36,095 nucleotides of DNA from Clostridiales bacterium (GTDB lineage: Bacteria; Bacillota; Clostridia; Lachnospirales; Lachnospiraceae), in the NCBI GenBank assembly GCA_012523775.1, contig JAAYTK010000076.1, forward strand, positions 1-36,095. The letters run 5' to 3'. The position numbers and the translations under genes were made by a program. Positions 15,706-23,374 of this stretch are shown piece after piece; positions within the stretch are counted from its first letter, which is position 1, and each line of letters opens with the position of its first letter. Below the pieces are notes generated by a model. It was given only the letters and a program-made list of their open reading frames with translations. It was not told the origin of the DNA and did no database searches.

Positions 15706-17790
15706 TTAAGATTCGTTTTCTTCTTCCTTAGCATTGTCCTCAATTACCTTCTGCTGAACATCCGACGGAGCTTGCTCGTATCTTGAGAATTCATAAGAAT
15801 ATTCACCTATACCGCCCGTCATGGAGCGAAGATCGGTAGAATATCCATGTAACTCAGACAGAGGAATGTCAGCAACGATTTCCTGCTTACCGTTCACAGG
15901 ATTCATACCTAATACACGGCCACGTCTTTTATTGAGATCACCCATTATATCACCGGTGAATTTGTCAGGAACAACCACCTTCAGGGATACAATCGGCTCT
16001 AAGAGAACGGGGGAAGCCTCCATAAAGCCCTGCTTGAAAGCTAATATGGTAGCCAGTCTAAACGCCATCTCTGAGGAGTCTACCGGATGATAGGATCCGT
16101 CCACCAATGTAGCCTTAATACCTACGACAGGATAACCGGCCAAGGGACCCTTAAGAACACTGTCTGCAATTCCCTTTTCTACTGCAGGGAAATAGTTCTT
16201 AGGTACAGCGCCGCCAAATATCTTTTCCTCAAATACATATGCAGTCTCCAGATCGCCGGATGGCTCGAATTCCATGGCAACATCACCATATTGTCCGTGT
16301 CCGCCTGACTGCTTCTTATGTTTACCACGTACGCTTGACTTTTTACGGATAGTCTCACGATATGGCACTCTTGGCTTCATAACTTCAATTTCAACCTTAT
16401 ATTTTGAGAAAAGCTTACTTACTGCCACATCAATATGCTGCTCACCTATACCGTAAAGAAGTGTCTGTCTGTTCTCGGTATCATTTACAACCTTTAAGGT
16501 TAAATCCTCATCCATCAGTTTGGCAAGAGCCTGTGATACCTTATCATCGTCTCCCTTATTCTTTGTCTTATAGCGAACATAGGTATAAGGAGTCGATAAC
16601 TCTATGGGATCATACTGAATCGGATTTGCCTTTGTTGACAATGTATCGCCTGTGACAGTTTCGGAAAGCTTACCAAGTGCACCGATATCTCCGGCGTGTA
16701 ATTCGCTTACCTCCATCTGCTCCTTTCCGCGAAGGACATAAATCTTATTAGCCTTCTCATCCGTATCTTTATTGGTATTGTACAGAGGCGTATCGTTCTT
16801 TAATACGCCGGAGCACACCTTAAACAATGAAAATTTACCGATAAACGGGTCAGCAATGGTCTTAAATACTCTTGCTGAAAAAGGCTTACTGGCATCATAA
16901 TTACCTTCAAAGACTTCACCGGTATTGACATTCTTACCTGAAATTGTCTTCTTGGTAGGGTCAGGGAAGTATTTCTCAATAGCCTGCATAAGCATTGTGG
17001 TTCCCTGTGCATTTATGCCTGAACCTATAAGAACCGGAACAACAGAACCATCTATTACATTAGTTCGAAGTGCTTGGGAAATTTCTTGTTGTGTAAATTC
17101 TTCGCCGCTAAAATACTTGTCCATTAATTCTTCATTGGTTTCAGCTACTGCCTCAAGTAGAATTTCTCTGAACTTCGAAAGATTTTCCATCACATATTCA
17201 GGGATTTCACATTCTTCATAATTACTGCCTGTTGTAAATTTTCTTCCTGCCATCTTTACAACATTTACAAAACCTACGAACTTCTCATTCTCTCTAATCG
17301 GCACATGGAACGGTGCAATCTTATTACCATACAGCTCTACAAGCTGATCAACCACTTCACTAAAGCTGGCATTATCAACATCCATATCTGTAACAAAAAA
17401 CAATCTGGGTAAATTATACTTTTCACAATATTCCCATGCCTTTATAGTGCCTACCTCGACACCGGATTTGGCAGAGACAACTATAACCGCTGCATCGGCT
17501 GCAGCCATTGCTTCTTCAACTTCACCCACAAAGTCAAAATATCCGGGTGTGTCCAAAAAGTTAATTTTAATGTCTTCATATTCAATCGGTACTAAAGTTG
17601 TACTTATGGAGAATAACCTTTTCTGCTCTTCTTTATCATAATCACTGATTGTATTCCCCTCTTCAACCTTACCTTGACGCTTAATGATTCCTGTTGAGTA
17701 CGCCATGGCTTCGACCAGAGTGGTCTTGCCACAGCTTCCGTGGCCTAACAAAACAACATTGCGGATTTTTTCCGAAGTATAAACCTTCAT
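15706..17790 (-). CDS. EF-G-like translational GTPase (EF-G2/FusA2 type)
   Basis: The 694-residue protein has the five-domain architecture of elongation factor G, but the G domain is divergent. P-loop GHGSCGKT is at residues 16-23. The usual RGITI switch-1 motif is replaced by RLFSI (58-62). DTPGY (80-84) has Tyr where canonical translational GTPases have the catalytic His. The NKxD specificity motif is replaced by TDMD (134-137). Domain IV retains the GGHGQYGDVAMEFEP loop region. These features match the EF-G2-like paralogue group of unknown role, so it is not the housekeeping translocase. The start at 17790 follows GGAGG by 8 nt; longer in-frame starts at 17844 and 17805 lack a site. Confidence 0.9.
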   Translation of the reverse strand: MKVYTSEKIRNVVLLGHGSCGKTTLVEAMAYSTGIIKRQGKVEEGNTISDYDKEEQKRLFSISTTLVPIEYEDIKINFLDTPGYFDFVGEVEEAMAAADAAVIVVSAKSGVEVGTIKAWEYCEKYNLPRLFFVTDMDVDNASFSEVVDQLVELYGNKIAPFHVPIRENEKFVGFVNVVKMAGRKFTTGSNYEECEIPEYVMENLSKFREILLEAVAETNEELMDKYFSGEEFTQQEISQALRTNVIDGSVVPVLIGSGINAQGTTMLMQAIEKYFPDPTKKTISGKNVNTGEVFEGNYDASKPFSARVFKTIADPFIGKFSLFKVCSGVLKNDTPLYNTNKDTDEKANKIYVLRGKEQMEVSELHAGDIGALGKLSETVTGDTLSTKANPIQYDPIELSTPYTYVRYKTKNKGDDDKVSQALAKLMDEDLTLKVVNDTENRQTLLYGIGEQHIDVAVSKLFSKYKVEIEVMKPRVPYRETIRKKSSVRGKHKKQSGGHGQYGDVAMEFEPSGDLETAYVFEEKIFGGAVPKNYFPAVEKGIADSVLKGPLAGYPVVGIKATLVDGSYHPVDSSEMAFRLATILAFKQGFMEASPVLLEPIVSLKVVVPDKFTGDIMGDLNKRRGRVLGMNPVNGKQEIVADIPLSELHGYSTDLRSMTGGIGEYSYEFSRYEQAPSDVQQKVIEDNAKEEENES

Positions 17791-17873
17791 ACCATTTTCC
17801 TCCATTACATTATTTAGTAAGTAGTCGAGTAATAAACAAGTCATTGTTCTTACCCAGCTTTACCTCTTTGTCT

Positions 17874-17902
17874 ATTTTACTAAATTAAATCAATGATTAC
17901 AA
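17874..17902 (-). promoter_or_regulatory. Promoter of the EF-G-like gene
   Basis: On the minus strand TTGTAA (17897-17902), a 17-nt spacer and TAAAAT (17874-17879) put the start near 17867, with a leader of about 75 nt. It is divergent from the aroF promoter. Confidence 0.6.
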
Positions 17903-17932
17903 TAGCTATGTGGAATAATTCACAAAATCTTT

Positions 17933-17963
17933 GTTTAATGCGTTAAACCGTAACGCTTTAAAC
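17933..17963. promoter_or_regulatory. 31-bp palindromic operator candidate
   Basis: GTTTAATGCGTTA (17933-17945) and TAACGCTTTAAAC (17951-17963) are inverted arms with one mismatch in 13 positions, spaced by AACCG. The centre is about 61 bp upstream of the predicted aroF transcription start, and about 81 bp upstream of the divergent EF-G-like start. There is no T-run, so it is not a terminator. A dimeric regulator site is the simplest reading; which regulator is unknown. Confidence 0.6.
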
Positions 17964-17973
17964 ACTTACAGTA

Positions 17974-18002
17974 TTGACATTAATTTTAATAAAGAGTATA
18001 AT
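17974..18002 (+). promoter_or_regulatory. Perfect consensus sigma-A promoter of aroF-tyrA-aroA
   Basis: TTGACA (17974-17979), exactly 17 nt and TATAAT (17997-18002) are fully consensus. The start is expected near 18009, which excludes a longer in-frame aroF start at 17931. Confidence 0.9.
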
Positions 18003-18022
18003 CGGTTGCAAACACAATTTAC

Positions 18023-18037
18023 CGGTACCAGGTACCG
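18023..18037 (+). promoter_or_regulatory. Hairpin/dyad in the aroF leader
   Basis: CGGTACC and GGTACCG flank a single A, giving a perfect 15-nt dyad. It lies at about +14 to +28 of the mRNA and ends 8 nt before the GGAG ribosome binding site (18046-18049). It could be an operator or a small RNA hairpin influencing translation. Confidence 0.5.
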
Positions 18038-18056
18038 ACATAAAAGGAGTAATAAA

Positions 18057-19070
18057 ATGATTATTGTAATGAAGCCAAGGGCTAAACAAGAATCGATAGA
18101 ACGAATAAAATCACTTATAGAAGAAAGAGGCTTATATGCACACATATCAGCCGGACACGAGGTTACAATCATCGGAGTTGTGGGTGATAAGGCCAAGCTT
18201 ATGGATCAGAATCTGGAGATCTATGAAGAAGTGGACAAAATTGTTGCTGTCACCGAAAGCTACAAGCTTGCCAACAGAAAATTTCACCCGGAGCCTACCG
18301 TTGTAAATGTAGGAAACATAACCATAGGCGGTGATACTCTGGTAATCATGTCGGGTCCCTGTGCCGTCGAAAGCAGACAACAGCTTCTCGCAACGGCCCA
18401 TGCCATCAAGAAGGCGGGGGCACATATCCTTCGTGGCGGCGCATACAAGCCAAGAACCTCGCCTTATGCCTTCCAGGGTCTTGAGGAGGAGGGCTTAAGA
18501 TACATGAAGGAAGCCCGGGATGAAACCGGTCTCCCCGTTGTATGTGAGGTTACCAGCTTAGATGCAATAGAATCGGCGGTCAAATATGTCGATATGTTGC
18601 AGATAGGTGCAAGAAATATGCAGAACTTCTATCTTCTTAAGGAAGCAGGTAAAACCGGTCTTCCGGTCCTGTTAAAGAGAGGACTCTCCGCAACTATTGA
18701 TGAATGGCTGAATGCAGCGGAATATATTGTTGCCGAGGGTAATCCAAATGTAGTGCTGTGTGAGAGAGGAATCCGTACATTCGAAACGGCCACAAGAAAC
18801 ACTTTGGATATAAGTGCAGTTCCGGTAGTGAAAGCAAAAAGCCATCTGCCCATTATCGTCGACCCGAGTCATGCGACCGGAGTTAGGTCCTATGTGAAAT
18901 CACTGTCATTGGCAGCCGTTGCGGCCGGGGCTGACGGACTTATGATTGAAACCCATCCGGATCCATCCAGTGCACTAAGTGACGGCCCTCAGTCTCTGTC
19001 CTTCGATCAATTTGACGACTTAACCAAAGGGCTAAGACCCCTTGTCTCATTGTTAGGGAAAAGGTTATAA
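18057..19070 (+). CDS. aroF: 3-deoxy-7-phosphoheptulonate (DAHP) synthase
   Basis: The protein has 337 residues and catalyses the first step of the shikimate pathway (PEP + erythrose 4-phosphate). It is the type I-beta form, with an N-terminal ferredoxin-like regulatory domain (about 1-70, starting MIIVMKPRAK) and a TIM barrel. Active-site stretches visible are IMSGPCAVES, LRGGAYKPRTSPYAFQG, LQIGARNMQNF, LLKRG and IVDPSHATG, with the metal ligands Cys, His, Glu and Asp in the expected contexts. The start at 18057 follows AAAGGAG and lies inside the predicted transcript. It is the first gene of aroF-tyrA-aroA. Confidence 0.95.
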   Translation: MIIVMKPRAKQESIERIKSLIEERGLYAHISAGHEVTIIGVVGDKAKLMDQNLEIYEEVDKIVAVTESYKLANRKFHPEPTVVNVGNITIGGDTLVIMSGPCAVESRQQLLATAHAIKKAGAHILRGGAYKPRTSPYAFQGLEEEGLRYMKEARDETGLPVVCEVTSLDAIESAVKYVDMLQIGARNMQNFYLLKEAGKTGLPVLLKRGLSATIDEWLNAAEYIVAEGNPNVVLCERGIRTFETATRNTLDISAVPVVKAKSHLPIIVDPSHATGVRSYVKSLSLAAVAAGADGLMIETHPDPSSALSDGPQSLSFDQFDDLTKGLRPLVSLLGKRL

Positions 19071-19122
19071 TAATATAAAGTGAAATTATTAGAAATAATA
19101 AGGTAGAATTAGGAGAATTAAT

Positions 19123-20244
19123 ATGGATGCTGACTTTGGTATTAATAAAATAGGTTTTATCGGCTTCGGCTTAATCGGAGGCTCTATCGCCAAGGCGATA
19201 AAAGTCATGCATCCTAATACCGTTTTATGCGCCTATGATTATCATAATGGTGAACCCGGTGGTGATTTGGATAAAGCCGTCGCTGATAAAATACTCGACT
19301 ACTCATCGAATGAGTTTGCAGAATTGTTTTCAGACTGCGACATTATATTTCTTTGCGCCCCGGTATTGGCTAATATCTCCTATCTGTCAAAACTTAAGTC
19401 CATCGTAAAATCCTCATGTATCATAACCGACGTCGGAAGTGTAAAGGGAAACATTCATGAGGCTGTAAATGATTTGGATATGCAGGATTTGTTTATAGGA
19501 GGACATCCCATGACCGGCTCCGAAAAGACCGGATACACCAACTCCTATGCCTTACTTTTGGAGAATGCGTACTATATTCTGACGCCTACCGAAAATACGC
19601 CACACGCCAAGCTAAACAGGCTTATTACCCTTGTCGAGGAGATGGGCTCGATTCCGATTCTCCTTTCTCCAAAGGAGCATGATGAAATCACAGCGGCAAT
19701 TAGTCATCTGCCCCATATCATAGCGGCTCAGCTGGTAAATCTCATCAGAGAATCCGATAATATGTCGGAGAAAATGAAGCAGCTTGCAGCAGGAGGATTT
19801 AAGGATATTACCAGAATAGCATCTTCCTCCCCAAAAATGTGGCAAAACATCTGCCTGACCAATGCCAATGTTATTAAGGACATACTAGACAGTTATATCG
19901 AATCCCTTAAAAACGTCTCCGATGCCTTAGTTAAAATGGATGGAAAGTATCTGTATGATATGTTTGACTTCGCCGGTGAATACAGAAACAGTATCCCTAA
20001 TAAATCCATCGGTCTTATTCACAGAGTGTTCGAGATTTATATTGATGTTATAGATGAGGCGGGCACCATAGCTACAATAGCCACTTTACTGGCAAAGAAT
20101 CAGATCAGTATCAAAAACATAGGAATCATCCATAACAGGGAATTTGAAGAGGGTGTTCTTAGAATAGAGTTTTATGATGAGAAATCAGAAGGCGAAGCCA
20201 AAACCCTTCTTAAAGACTACAATTATCATGTATACGAAAGATAG
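19123..20244 (+). CDS. tyrA: Prephenate dehydrogenase with C-terminal ACT domain
   Basis: The protein has 373 residues and oxidatively decarboxylates prephenate to 4-hydroxyphenylpyruvate, the tyrosine branch. The N-terminal Rossmann motif is GFIGFGLIGGSIAKA (residues ~11-25). ITDVGSVKG, IGGHPMTGSEKTGY and the helical LSPKEHDEITAAISHLPHIIAAQL with the conserved His residues follow. The last ~70 residues (TIATIATLLAKNQISIKNIG onwards) form an ACT domain, suggesting tyrosine feedback. The gene starts behind AGGAG, 52 nt after aroF, in the same operon. Confidence 0.95.
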   Translation: MDADFGINKIGFIGFGLIGGSIAKAIKVMHPNTVLCAYDYHNGEPGGDLDKAVADKILDYSSNEFAELFSDCDIIFLCAPVLANISYLSKLKSIVKSSCIITDVGSVKGNIHEAVNDLDMQDLFIGGHPMTGSEKTGYTNSYALLLENAYYILTPTENTPHAKLNRLITLVEEMGSIPILLSPKEHDEITAAISHLPHIIAAQLVNLIRESDNMSEKMKQLAAGGFKDITRIASSSPKMWQNICLTNANVIKDILDSYIESLKNVSDALVKMDGKYLYDMFDFAGEYRNSIPNKSIGLIHRVFEIYIDVIDEAGTIATIATLLAKNQISIKNIGIIHNREFEEGVLRIEFYDEKSEGEAKTLLKDYNYHVYER

Positions 20245-20279
20245 ATATTTACATGTAATACTAATATTAAGGAGTCAGT

Positions 20280-21560
20280 ATGATTGTTAAAAGAACAGGT
20301 CCGTTAAAAGGAACCATGACAGTCCCCGGTGATAAATCCATATCCCATAGGGCCATCATGCTGGGAGCGCTGTCTGAAGGAATTACAGAGATTAATAATT
20401 TCCTGATGGGTGAAGATTGTCTTTCAACCATCTCCTGTTTTAGACGGCTTGGAATATCCATTGAAATAGCAGGTAATAACAGAGTAACGGTTCATGGTAA
20501 GGGCTTAGATGGTCTTATGGCACCTAACGATGTACTTGATGTGGGAAACAGCGGAACCACCATACGGCTGCTTTCAGGAATTTTGTGTGGACAGAAATTC
20601 TCCTCGGTAATAACAGGCGATTCTTCCATTCAACAACGTCCTATGGGCAGAATTATAACTCCCCTAAATCAGATGGGCGCAGATATTAAGAGTGTCAGTG
20701 AAAATCAAAAAGCACCTCTGATAATAAACGGCACGCATTTCAATGGCCTAAAAGGAATTCATCATCATTCTCCGGTTGCCTCGGCGCAGATAAAATCCTG
20801 TGTTCTTCTTGCAGGCCTTTATGCCGACAATGAAACAAAGGTAACTGAGCCTGCTCTTTCCAGAAACCATACGGAGCTTATGCTTTCTGAATTTGGGGCT
20901 TCGGTGACGGTAAATAATTACACAGCCTCAGTCCTGCCAAGACCAAGGCTTACAGGCCGAAAAATAAGAGTTCCCGGAGACATTTCATCTGCGGCATATT
21001 TTATAGCTGCGGCGTTGATAGTGCCAAATTCCGAATTACGAATAGAGAAAGTAGGTATAAATCCCACCCGTGACGGCATAATTAATGTGTGCCGCATGAT
21101 GGGGGGCGATATTAATCTTGAAAATATAAGAAAAGACGGCGGAGAATATGTAGCCGATATTCTTGTCAGACACAGTAATCTAAAGGGAATTGAAATCTGT
21201 GGAAGCATAATCCCAACCCTTATAGATGAAATCCCGATAATAGCTGTACTCTCCTGCTTCGCAGAAGGAAAAACGATCATAAAGGACGCCTGGGAATTAA
21301 GGGTTAAAGAATCTGACCGGATAGAGGTTATGGTAAGAAACCTGTCGAATATGGGAGCCGATATTACTGCAACCGAAGACGGTATGATTATAAACGGTGG
21401 CAGAACTCTTCACGGTACCGTCATAGACAGTAAGAAGGATCATAGAATAGCCATGTCATTTGCAGTTGCAGGGCTCGTCGCCGACGGAGAAACAAATATC
21501 ATTGATGACGAGTGTGTTAATATTTCATATCCCGGGTTTTTTGAGGCTATTGCACAATAG
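20280..21560 (+). CDS. aroA: 3-phosphoshikimate 1-carboxyvinyltransferase (EPSP synthase)
   Basis: The 426-residue enzyme joins PEP to shikimate 3-phosphate. Visible motifs are VPGDKSISHRAIMLGALSEG, LDVGNSGTTIRLLSGIL, RPMGRIITPL, SAQIKSCVLLAGL, RVKESDRI and the C-terminal KKDHRIAMSFAVAGL. All substrate-binding Lys, Ser, Arg and Asp contexts are present and the length is normal. It starts behind AAGGAG, 35 nt after tyrA. It ends only 9 nt from the stop of the convergent ABC exporter gene, inside a shared hairpin. Confidence 0.96.
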   Translation: MIVKRTGPLKGTMTVPGDKSISHRAIMLGALSEGITEINNFLMGEDCLSTISCFRRLGISIEIAGNNRVTVHGKGLDGLMAPNDVLDVGNSGTTIRLLSGILCGQKFSSVITGDSSIQQRPMGRIITPLNQMGADIKSVSENQKAPLIINGTHFNGLKGIHHHSPVASAQIKSCVLLAGLYADNETKVTEPALSRNHTELMLSEFGASVTVNNYTASVLPRPRLTGRKIRVPGDISSAAYFIAAALIVPNSELRIEKVGINPTRDGIINVCRMMGGDINLENIRKDGGEYVADILVRHSNLKGIEICGSIIPTLIDEIPIIAVLSCFAEGKTIIKDAWELRVKESDRIEVMVRNLSNMGADITATEDGMIINGGRTLHGTVIDSKKDHRIAMSFAVAGLVADGETNIIDDECVNISYPGFFEAIAQ

Positions 21561-21569
21561 CCCTCAAAA
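21539..21569. terminator. Shared hairpin between convergent aroA and ABC exporter genes
   Basis: TTTTGAGGCTATTG (21539-21552) pairs with CAATAGCCCTCAAAA (21555-21569) with one bulged C and a 2-nt nominal loop. It overlaps the aroA stop codon and abuts the exporter stop at 21570-21572. A-T pairs form the base of the stem, which makes it symmetric and potentially bidirectional. There is no separate T-run outside the stem. Confidence 0.6.
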
Positions 21570-23360
21570 TCACTCGAACTGTGAATGATACAGTTTATAA
21601 TAAAATCCCTTCTTTTTCATTAATTCTTTATGGGTTCCTTGTTCTACTACGTCTCCTTCGTTAATTACCAGTATATTATCTGCACCCTGAATGGTCGAAA
21701 GTCTATGGGCAATGACAAAGCAAGTCTTGTCCTCCATAAGCTTTCGCATCGCCTTTTGAATCTTGATTTCTGTTCGGGTGTCTACATTGGAGGTAGCCTC
21801 ATCGAGTATAAGCATCTTGGCATCGAGAAGCATGGCTCGTGCTATAGTAAGAAGCTGCTTCTGACCCTTGGAAATATTCATCCCCTCCTCGTTAATAATG
21901 GTGTTATACCCATCCGGCAGACGTCTGATATACGAATGAATACCTGCCATCTTAGCCGCCTCTATAACCTCTTCCATAGTAGCATCCTCTTTACCATATG
22001 CGATATTGTCATAAATACTACCCGAGAACAGCCATGTGTCCTGTAGTACCATAGCATATGACTTTCTTAGGCTTTTTCTTGTCACATCTCTGATATCGTT
22101 CCCATCCACATATATATTGCCGTCCCATATATCATAGAATCTCATCAATAGATTGATAATCGTTGTCTTTCCTGCTCCCGTAGGCCCAACTATGGCAGTC
22201 AGACTTCCCGGGATAGCATGTATGAATAAATTCTTGATTATAATCTTATCCTTAAGATATCCGAATGATACGCCTTCAAGCTTTACATCTCCGCCGATGT
22301 CTGCAAGTTCCTTTGCATCATCCTTATCGACAGGCTCCGGCGCTTCCTCCATAAGCCTAAACACTCTCTCGGCTGCTGCCATAGCAGACTGAAGTTCACT
22401 GATTATATTGGCCGTCTCATTAATGGGACCCGAAAATTTTCGGCTGTATTGTACGAATGACGATATATTACCGAGGCTCATTCTTTCAAATAGATATAAA
22501 ATGGCTCCGAATACAATAATTAGGGATAAGGAAAGGTTATTAATAAAACCAACAGTAGGCCCCATAATGCTCCCATAATAATCCGCCTTATAGTGAGCAT
22601 CAACAGCTTCGGTGTTAAACTTGTTAAACCTTTCAGTAACGGCATTCTCGGCGGCATATGCCTTAATTGTCATCTGCCCCGATACCATTTCTTCAACGAA
22701 TCCGTTAAGCTCTCCCAGTTTTGACGATCGCCTTCTAAATAACGGGCGAACCTTTCTTGCCATGTATCTTGTGTACAGTAAGGACAGAGGTATGGTAACG
22801 AGCATAACAAGTACGAGGACGGGTGATATTATAATCATCATAATTAATGAGCCCAATACCGTTATCGTGCTGGCACATACCTGAATCAAGTCTGATGATA
22901 ATGAGGTGTTTATTGTATCAATATCATAGGAAAACTTACTTATTATATCACCGACCTGATGCTTATCAAAGTAGCTGATAGGAAGTTCCACAAGCTTATT
23001 AAATACATCCTCTCTCATCTTCTTTACAATCTTCTGACTCAGACGAATCATAAGAATGGATAATATATATGATAGTGCGGACGATACAATATAGAAAAGT
23101 ACCATCCATTTTGCGTAATAAAATACTGTCGTAAATATAACCATACCCTCACCGGGCTCGATGGCATCTATAGCCTGACCCGAAAGCATCGGTCCGATAA
23201 GTGCAAATATGTTACTCCCCAGAGCAAGCAATATGGCTATAATCAAATGAACTCTATAATGAGATACATAATGCCAAAGCCCCTTAAGGACATATTTGGT
23301 ATCCTTGGGCTTCTCATTCTTTTCACTTATCCTTCGGGGACCACCACGTGCTGCTGCCAA
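21570..23360 (-). CDS. Heterodimeric ABC exporter subunit with catalytic Walker B
   Basis: The 596-residue half-transporter has six membrane spans (about 38-320) fused to an ATPase domain. Walker A is GPTGAGKT (392-399). The Walker B end D520-E521 and the switch His552 (IAHRLST) are intact, but the signature is ISKGQ (496-500) instead of LSGGQ. This is the pattern of the catalytic half of LmrCD/BmrCD/TM287-288-type multidrug exporters. The start codon is TTG at 23360 behind GAGGTG, 14 nt after the stop of its partner, so translation is likely coupled. Cargo is unknown; drugs or lipids are usual for the family. Confidence 0.93.
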   Translation of the reverse strand: MAAARGGPRRISEKNEKPKDTKYVLKGLWHYVSHYRVHLIIAILLALGSNIFALIGPMLSGQAIDAIEPGEGMVIFTTVFYYAKWMVLFYIVSSALSYILSILMIRLSQKIVKKMREDVFNKLVELPISYFDKHQVGDIISKFSYDIDTINTSLSSDLIQVCASTITVLGSLIMMIIISPVLVLVMLVTIPLSLLYTRYMARKVRPLFRRRSSKLGELNGFVEEMVSGQMTIKAYAAENAVTERFNKFNTEAVDAHYKADYYGSIMGPTVGFINNLSLSLIIVFGAILYLFERMSLGNISSFVQYSRKFSGPINETANIISELQSAMAAAERVFRLMEEAPEPVDKDDAKELADIGGDVKLEGVSFGYLKDKIIIKNLFIHAIPGSLTAIVGPTGAGKTTIINLLMRFYDIWDGNIYVDGNDIRDVTRKSLRKSYAMVLQDTWLFSGSIYDNIAYGKEDATMEEVIEAAKMAGIHSYIRRLPDGYNTIINEEGMNISKGQKQLLTIARAMLLDAKMLILDEATSNVDTRTEIKIQKAMRKLMEDKTCFVIAHRLSTIQGADNILVINEGDVVEQGTHKELMKKKGFYYKLYHSQFE

Positions 23361-23374
23361 ATCGTCACCTCATT

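Noticed and set aside
17791-17844. Longer start for the EF-G-like protein
   Set aside because: The added residues resemble no family member, and the GGAGG site fits ATG 17790.
17933-17963. The palindrome as a terminator of the EF-G-like or upstream transcript
   Set aside because: It lies between divergent promoters and has no T-run.
17931-18056. Longer in-frame N-terminus for DAHP synthase
   Set aside because: It spans the dyad and the perfect promoter; ATG 18057 follows AAAGGAG and matches the family N-terminus.
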